Shown here: piece after piece, positions 5,898 to 8,502 of the stretch
Layout: each line of letters opens with the position of its first letter
Position numbering within the stretch: the first letter of the stretch is position 1
NCBI GenBank assembly: GCA_934130045.1
Contig: CAKOXI010000038.1
Coordinates: 1 to 8,502, forward strand
Direction: 5' to 3'
Length of the DNA: 8,502 nt
From: an uncultured Bacilli bacterium
Lineage (GTDB): Bacteria > Bacillota_I > Bacilli_A > RF39 > UBA660
Made by a program: the position numbers and the translations under genes
Notes under the pieces: model-generated
What the model saw: the letters and a program-made list of their open reading frames with translations, nothing else
Told to the model about the DNA's origin: nothing
Databases searched by the model: none

Positions 5898-5922
5898 AAA
5901 ATAAGGAAATAATCCTTATTTT
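5893..5922 (-). terminator. Terminator of the lipoprotein gene
   Basis: On the minus strand AAAATAAGG (5914-5922) pairs over 9 bp with CCTTATTTT (5898-5906) around a 7-nt loop, and the T-rich stretch continues downstream. The TAA stop codon of the gene lies within the 5' arm. Confidence 0.8.
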
Positions 5923-7442
5923 GTATATTGGATATTACATCCTTCATGAACTTTCATAACATCATTTAATTCTTGACATGATTCTTCCATAATTTTAAAT
6001 CTTGTTTTTACTTGTTCATATTGATCTTTAGAATCTGCAAAACCTCTTAAATTTTTGTAAACATTATATCCCATAAATCTTGAATAAGCAAGTGCATTTG
6101 TACTAATTGCAAATGTTGCCCCAGCTCCACAATCAGTTAAAGATGTACAAGTTTTATCACCCATATAGAAATTACTAAAATTATTTAAAGTTTTAATAGC
6201 TTTTGTATTATCTAATGAAGCATTAACAGACATCTTTAATGAATTATAAACATTTTGTTTTGCTTCTTCATCATAAACTGCAACACTTATATCAACAAAA
6301 TCATTTATTTCATAACTCATAACATTTAATTGATCTTTTTTCAAAACTTCCTCTTTATTATCTGTTGTATTAAAGTATGCTATCATTGGCGTATCTATAG
6401 TATATTTTGAATCAAATTCATTTTTTAATTTGTAATAATCATCAATATCCAATTTTCTAATTCTATTTATAGCTCTATCCTTAACTTTACCAGTAGGATT
6501 GTAATCATATGTAACCTCTACTGCAACTAATTCTTCAGTATATGAATCGATAATTTCCTCTTCTGTATATCCTAAATACTTAATTGCAAATAAAGTTTCA
6601 TCAATATTTGTATTTAATATCATTCTTGATTGATTATAAGATGTAATTGCATCTCTTACTGACGCCGCTTCAACCATAAGAGTAGCTGCATCATCTGGAA
6701 TATACCCTCTATCAATTAAAGTTTGTTTTAAATCTTCTGAAATAAAATCAATATTATAAATATAAACCGTAGAATATAAATCAGCTTTTGTAAATAATTT
6801 ACCAGAAGATTTAACAATATTATGACATTTTAATTCTTTATATAAACTATCTGTCAATTGTTCAAAAGTATTTAAATCCATTTCAGTATATATATATTTT
6901 CCTGTTTTAATAGTTTCTGTATTTTTAGTAGTAACGGTTGTTTCTTTCTTAGTAGTCTTTTCAACATTTTTTGTTGAAGTTGTAGTAGTTGTTACTACTG
7001 GTTCCTCCTTTGTTGTAACCACTGTTGTTACTATAGATTCTTCTTTTACATTTGGAACAGTTGTTACTACTGGCTCTTTTGTTGTAGAAGATTCTATTTC
7101 ATAATTAGGTTCAAAACCATTACCATATATATTAACAATTCCAGATTCTATGTAGAAGTTATTATCATTTTCATTTCCATTAACAAATATACCCTTTTTA
7201 CCATCTTCAGCAGTAACCTGTTTTGAAGTAGTTTCACTAGAAGTAACTACACTTGTTGTTTCTTCAATTAAAGTATCAATTGAACTTGTTGAATCAATAG
7301 TATCAAAACTAGTAATAGAATCAACACTTGTACTTTCCTTCTCCTCACTATTACTACTATTAGAACATCCAACCAATGTTGTGGAAATTCCACCTGCCAC
7401 TAATACAGCTAATAATCTTTGATTTAATTTTAAATTTTTCAT
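5916..7442 (-). CDS. Secreted lipoprotein of unknown function, Thr-rich linker
   Basis: I do not recognise the family. The 508-aa product begins with a type II signal peptide: positive KNLKLNQR, a hydrophobic core, and lipobox LVGC with the lipidated Cys at residue 26. It should therefore be anchored to the outer face of the membrane. Residues 27-75 are Ser/Thr/Asp-rich; residues 117-178 form a Thr/Val-rich linker with degenerate EPVVTT-like repeats, which would extend the rest of the protein from the membrane, perhaps through the wall. From about residue 180 a folded, mostly charged, helical-looking region runs to the end, with a CTSLTDC pair and two further Cys near the C-terminus that could form disulfides. 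The start is the ATG at 7440-7442, 10 nt after AAGGGGG; a TTG three codons earlier is too close. It is a single-gene unit with a strong promoter and terminator. Confidence 0.85.
   Translation of the reverse strand: MKNLKLNQRLLAVLVAGGISTTLVGCSNSSNSEEKESTSVDSITSFDTIDSTSSIDTLIEETTSVVTSSETTSKQVTAEDGKKGIFVNGNENDNNFYIESGIVNIYGNGFEPNYEIESSTTKEPVVTTVPNVKEESIVTTVVTTKEEPVVTTTTTSTKNVEKTTKKETTVTTKNTETIKTGKYIYTEMDLNTFEQLTDSLYKELKCHNIVKSSGKLFTKADLYSTVYIYNIDFISEDLKQTLIDRGYIPDDAATLMVEAASVRDAITSYNQSRMILNTNIDETLFAIKYLGYTEEEIIDSYTEELVAVEVTYDYNPTGKVKDRAINRIRKLDIDDYYKLKNEFDSKYTIDTPMIAYFNTTDNKEEVLKKDQLNVMSYEINDFVDISVAVYDEEAKQNVYNSLKMSVNASLDNTKAIKTLNNFSNFYMGDKTCTSLTDCGAGATFAISTNALAYSRFMGYNVYKNLRGFADSKDQYEQVKTRFKIMEESCQELNDVMKVHEGCNIQYTK
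6987..7073 (-). repeat. Direct repeats in the Thr-rich linker
   Basis: AGTTGTTACTACTGG occurs exactly at 6987-7001 and again at 7059-7073, 72 bp (24 codons) apart and in frame, with a looser copy between them. The copies encode EPVVTT units. Such repeats allow the linker to lengthen or shorten by recombination or slippage. Confidence 0.6.
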
Positions 7443-7452
7443 TTTTTTCAAT

Positions 7453-7459
7453 CCCCCTT
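7453..7459 (-). promoter_or_regulatory. Lipoprotein ribosome binding site (sets start)
   Basis: AAGGGGG on the minus strand lies 10 nt before the ATG at 7442 and only 1 nt before the in-frame TTG at 7451, so the ATG is the better start. It is an imperfect AAGGAGG with G replacing A. Confidence 0.65.
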
Positions 7460-7474
7460 CTTGAATTGATGATT

Positions 7475-7503
7475 ATAATAGCACTTTATTTTTTAGTTGT
7501 CAA
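7475..7503 (-). promoter_or_regulatory. Strong sigma-A promoter of the lipoprotein gene
   Basis: On the minus strand: -35 TTGACA (7498-7503), 17-bp spacer, TGC extended element, -10 TATTAT (7475-7480). The predicted start is near 7468. The GTGCTATTATAA core is identical to that of the rplK promoter, which suggests high constitutive expression. Confidence 0.8.
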
Positions 7504-7529
7504 CTATTTTTTATATTTTTTTCATTTTT

Positions 7530-7564
7530 TTAATAAAAATAGTCTATTTCATGCGAAACAGACT
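7530..7564 (-). terminator. Terminator of the tRNA operon
   Basis: On the minus strand AGTCTGTTTC (7555-7564) pairs with GAAATAGACT (7541-7550), 10 bp with one G-U pair, around a GCAT loop, followed by ATTTTTATT. It lies 36 nt after the tRNA-Leu CCA end. Confidence 0.8.
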
Positions 7565-7599
7565 AATAACTAAGTAAATTTACCTAGTAAAAAACACTG

Positions 7600-7684
7600 T
7601 GGTGCGGGTGAAGGGACTTGAACCCCCATGCCTTACGGCGCTAGATCCTAAGTCTAGTGCGTCTGCCAATTTCGCCACACCCGC
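7600..7684 (-). tRNA. tRNA-Leu(TAG)
   Basis: The minus strand folds as a class II tRNA: acceptor GCGGGTG/CACCCGC, D-arm GGCGAAATTGGCAGAC, anticodon stem CTAGA/TCTAG with loop CTTAGGA giving anticodon TAG (7648-7650), a long variable arm (CGCCGTAAGGC) and the GGTTCAAGTCC T-loop, then A73 and a genome-encoded CCA. It reads CUN leucine codons. It is the second gene of a two-tRNA operon, only 5 nt after the upstream tRNA. Confidence 0.95.
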
Positions 7685-7689
7685 ATTTA

Positions 7690-7766
7690 TGGTGGACCTT
7701 GTAGGACTCGAACCTACGACCGCCCGGTTATGAGCCGGATGCTCTAACCAACTGAGCTAAAGGTCC
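7690..7766 (-). tRNA. tRNA-Ile2(CAT), lysidine type
   Basis: The minus strand is a complete 77-nt tRNA: acceptor GGACCTT/AAGGTCC, D-arm TAGCTCAGTTGGTTAGAGC, anticodon loop CTCATAA giving CAT (7730-7732), T-arm TAGGTTCGAGTCCTA and encoded CCA. A CAT anticodon can be Met, fMet or Ile2. The acceptor pairs C4-G69 and C5-G68 are those recognised by TilS, and the whole body resembles Bacillus and Mycoplasma tRNA-Ile2, so C34 is probably modified to lysidine to read AUA. Elongator Met is the alternative. Confidence 0.78.
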
Positions 7767-7785
7767 ATTGCATCACTGCTTTTAT

Positions 7786-7814
7786 ATAATAACACATTAA
7801 TATATATTATGCAA
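7786..7814 (-). promoter_or_regulatory. Promoter of the tRNA-Ile2/tRNA-Leu operon
   Basis: On the minus strand: -35 TTGCAT (7809-7814), 17-bp spacer, TGT extended element, -10 TATTAT (7786-7791). The predicted start is near 7779, about 13 nt before the mature tRNA-Ile2 end. Confidence 0.75.
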
Positions 7815-7840
7815 TAATTTTTGAAAATATTTTTAATTTT

Positions 7841-7873
7841 TCAAAACAAAATATGCTATTTTTGTAGCATATT
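7841..7873 (-). terminator. Terminator of the 139-aa gene
   Basis: On the minus strand AATATGCTA (7865-7873) pairs over 9 bp with TAGCATATT (7850-7858) around a CAAAAA loop, followed by TTGTTTTG. The TAG stop codon lies at the start of the 3' arm. Confidence 0.75.
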
Positions 7874-8275
7874 CAATAAATTTATCTTAAAAATATCTTT
7901 TTCCGAGTGTTCTTTTGAAACCATAACACCTTTATATGTAACTAATTCTGACTGGTGTCCCTCACTTAAAATATCAACTGGTGTAATCTTATCTAACATA
8001 ATGATCTTTTCATTTCGATAAACAATATAATGTAATTTAATGCTTTCATGCACTTTTTCAAACATAATATCAGTTGGTAATTTCAATTCATAAGTAATAG
8101 TATTTAAATTTTTATCCGTAGAAACAATTTCACCTAATAATTTTCCTTCTTTTAGTGATGGATAAAATTCAAAATATAATTTCTTATATGCCAACATATT
8201 ATATTTCTTTAATGAACGTTCAAGCTTTCTAAACTCATTTTCATTAATATATTCAAAAATATATGTTGCATTCAT
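7856..8275 (-). CDS. Conserved-looking 139-aa protein of unknown function
   Basis: I do not recognise the family. The product is Lys/Glu-rich, has no signal peptide or membrane segment, and is probably cytoplasmic. The N-terminal third looks helical (NENEFRKLERSLKKYN), followed by alternating hydrophobic stretches around residues 33-120 suggestive of a beta-rich fold (KLYFEFYPSL, LLGEIVSTD, IKLHYIVYRNEKIIML), and a charged C-terminus with no Cys. It ends with TAG, the only one among the genes here. The ATG at 8273-8275 is chosen because GAGGTGAT (8280-8287) precedes it; the longer reading starts with a GTG inside that site. It stands alone between its own promoter region and terminator. It looks like a real gene by its ribosome binding site, terminator and codon use, but nothing here shows its job. 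Confidence 0.8.
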   Translation of the reverse strand: MNATYIFEYINENEFRKLERSLKKYNMLAYKKLYFEFYPSLKEGKLLGEIVSTDKNLNTITYELKLPTDIMFEKVHESIKLHYIVYRNEKIIMLDKITPVDILSEGHQSELVTYKGVMVSKEHSEKDIFKINLLNMLQK

Positions 8276-8279
8276 TAAT

Positions 8280-8287
8280 ATCACCTC
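8280..8287 (-). promoter_or_regulatory. Ribosome binding site of 139-aa gene (sets start)
   Basis: GAGGTGAT is a full match to the anti-SD on the minus strand, 8 nt from GAGG to the ATG at 8275. It contains the GTG that opens the longest reading, so that start is rejected. Confidence 0.8.
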
Positions 8288-8323
8288 GATTATTATATTA
8301 TATGTTCATTACATTATATTCCT

Positions 8324-8340
8324 ATCTTACTACATAAGAT
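8324..8340 (-). promoter_or_regulatory. Operator-like dyad before the 139-aa gene
   Basis: ATCTTA (8335-8340 on the minus strand) and TAAGAT (8324-8329) form a 6-bp inverted repeat with a 5-nt centre. It overlaps the weak -10 at 8337-8342 and the expected transcription start. It could bind a dimeric regulator or form a 5' hairpin in the mRNA. Confidence 0.4.
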
Positions 8341-8365
8341 TAACATAATTTGTTTTTTTTGTCAA
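8337..8365 (-). promoter_or_regulatory. Probable promoter of the 139-aa gene
   Basis: On the minus strand: a perfect -35 TTGACA (8360-8365), a 17-bp spacer that includes an A-rich tract and ends TGT, and a poor -10 TAATCT (8337-8342). A perfect TATAAT at 8313-8318 is an alternative -10 but lacks a good -35. A strong -35 with a weak -10 could suit an activated or repressed promoter. Confidence 0.5.
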
Positions 8366-8384
8366 ATCTCTAAAAACAAAATTT

Positions 8385-8416
8385 AAAAAAGCTATAACAT
8401 TTTGTATAGCTTTTTT
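8385..8416. terminator. Strong bidirectional terminator at right edge
   Basis: AAAAAAGCTATA (8385-8396) and TATAGCTTTTTT (8405-8416) form a 12-bp perfect inverted repeat with an 8-nt loop, flanked by A-run and T-run, so it can end transcription on either strand. Given all neighbours read leftwards, it most likely ends a transcript entering from the right. Confidence 0.8.
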
Positions 8417-8502
8417 ACTACAAACTTCCCCTAGTTTGACAGTTGTACTATAAAAATCCTTTCTAGATATTGAAAAATCTAGTTTTTTTATTATTTTATA
8501 CT
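8417..8502. other. Structured edge region, no confirmed gene
   Basis: Besides the terminator at 8385-8416, this stretch has two further perfect inverted repeats: CAAACT/AGTTTG around an AGGGGA loop (minus strand, 8422-8439) and CTAGAT/ATCTAG around an 8-nt loop (8463-8482). On the plus strand the second is followed by T7 and looks like a terminator. One minus-strand frame stays open from the edge (8500) to a TAG at 8334, passing through the terminator; 56 codons with no recognisable motif. It could be a 3' end of a gene, a small RNA, or a 3' UTR. Confidence 0.45.

Noticed and set aside
6900..7090. CRISPR-like or intergenic repeat array
   Set aside because: The repeats are short, degenerate and in frame within the Thr-rich linker of the lipoprotein gene.
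7690..7766. Elongator tRNA-Met for the CAT tRNA
   Set aside because: C4-G69 and C5-G68 and the overall body fit tRNA-Ile2 better; Met is not fully excluded.
5336..8021. Plus-strand open frames opposite truB, the lipoprotein start and the 139-aa gene
   Set aside because: Each overlaps a better-supported minus-strand gene or its promoter and lacks initiation signals.
8334..8500. Firm call of a partial protein gene at the right edge
   Set aside because: The frame runs through a 12-bp perfect terminator and the next gene's promoter, and its residues match no family I know; kept only as a possibility.
1..8502. Mobile element, prophage or defence system
   Set aside because: No transposase, integrase, terminal repeats, toxin-antitoxin pair or nuclease gene is visible; apart from two unknown proteins all genes are housekeeping.

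Overview
The window comes from a strongly AT-rich, low-GC Gram-positive-type bacterium, probably a Bacilli or Mycoplasmatota-like lineage. The evidence is the conserved translation gene blocks, SD sequences matching AAGGAGGTGAT, consensus sigma-A promoters with 17-bp spacers, a Firmicute-style L10 leader attenuator, a type II lipoprotein signal peptide and CCA-encoding tRNAs. Every supported gene reads on the minus strand, so transcription runs from right (8502) to left (1). In-frame stops are TAA, plus one TAG; Trp is always TGG; TGA is not used in any gene here, so code 11 fits but is not proven.

Right to left: 8337-8502 is a structured gene-poor edge with a strong hairpin terminator. A 139-aa protein of unknown function (7856-8275) follows, with its own promoter and terminator. 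Next is a two-tRNA operon, tRNA-Ile2(CAT) and tRNA-Leu(TAG), with promoter and terminator. Then comes a 508-aa Thr-rich lipoprotein of unknown function (5916-7442), again a single-gene unit. After it come truB, rpsO and pnp (tRNA pseudouridine synthase, S15, polynucleotide phosphorylase), then secE-nusG and rplK-rplA (translocase subunit, transcription factor, L11, L1). The left edge holds the leader of the off-window rplJ (L10) gene.

The most informative part is regulatory RNA. The rplK leader and the rplK-rplA spacer each carry a hairpin that resembles the L1 site of 23S rRNA (GTGGGA on the 5' side, CCAC on the 3' side), so L1 could repress both cistrons. Left of rplA there is a perfect TTGACA-N17-TATAAT promoter whose -35 box lies inside the last codons of rplA. 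It drives an L10 leader with a terminator and a 7-nt antiterminator sequence. The rpsO leader holds a candidate S15-binding junction. So up to three ribosomal-protein feedback circuits lie in one cluster.

Several longest-ORF starts fall inside the Shine-Dalgarno sequence. I moved the starts of rplK, secE, pnp, rpsO, the lipoprotein gene and the 139-aa gene downstream to codons with proper spacing. I see no mobile element, CRISPR array, defence system or clearly new multi-gene system. The least explained parts are the lipoprotein, the 139-aa protein and the structured right edge.
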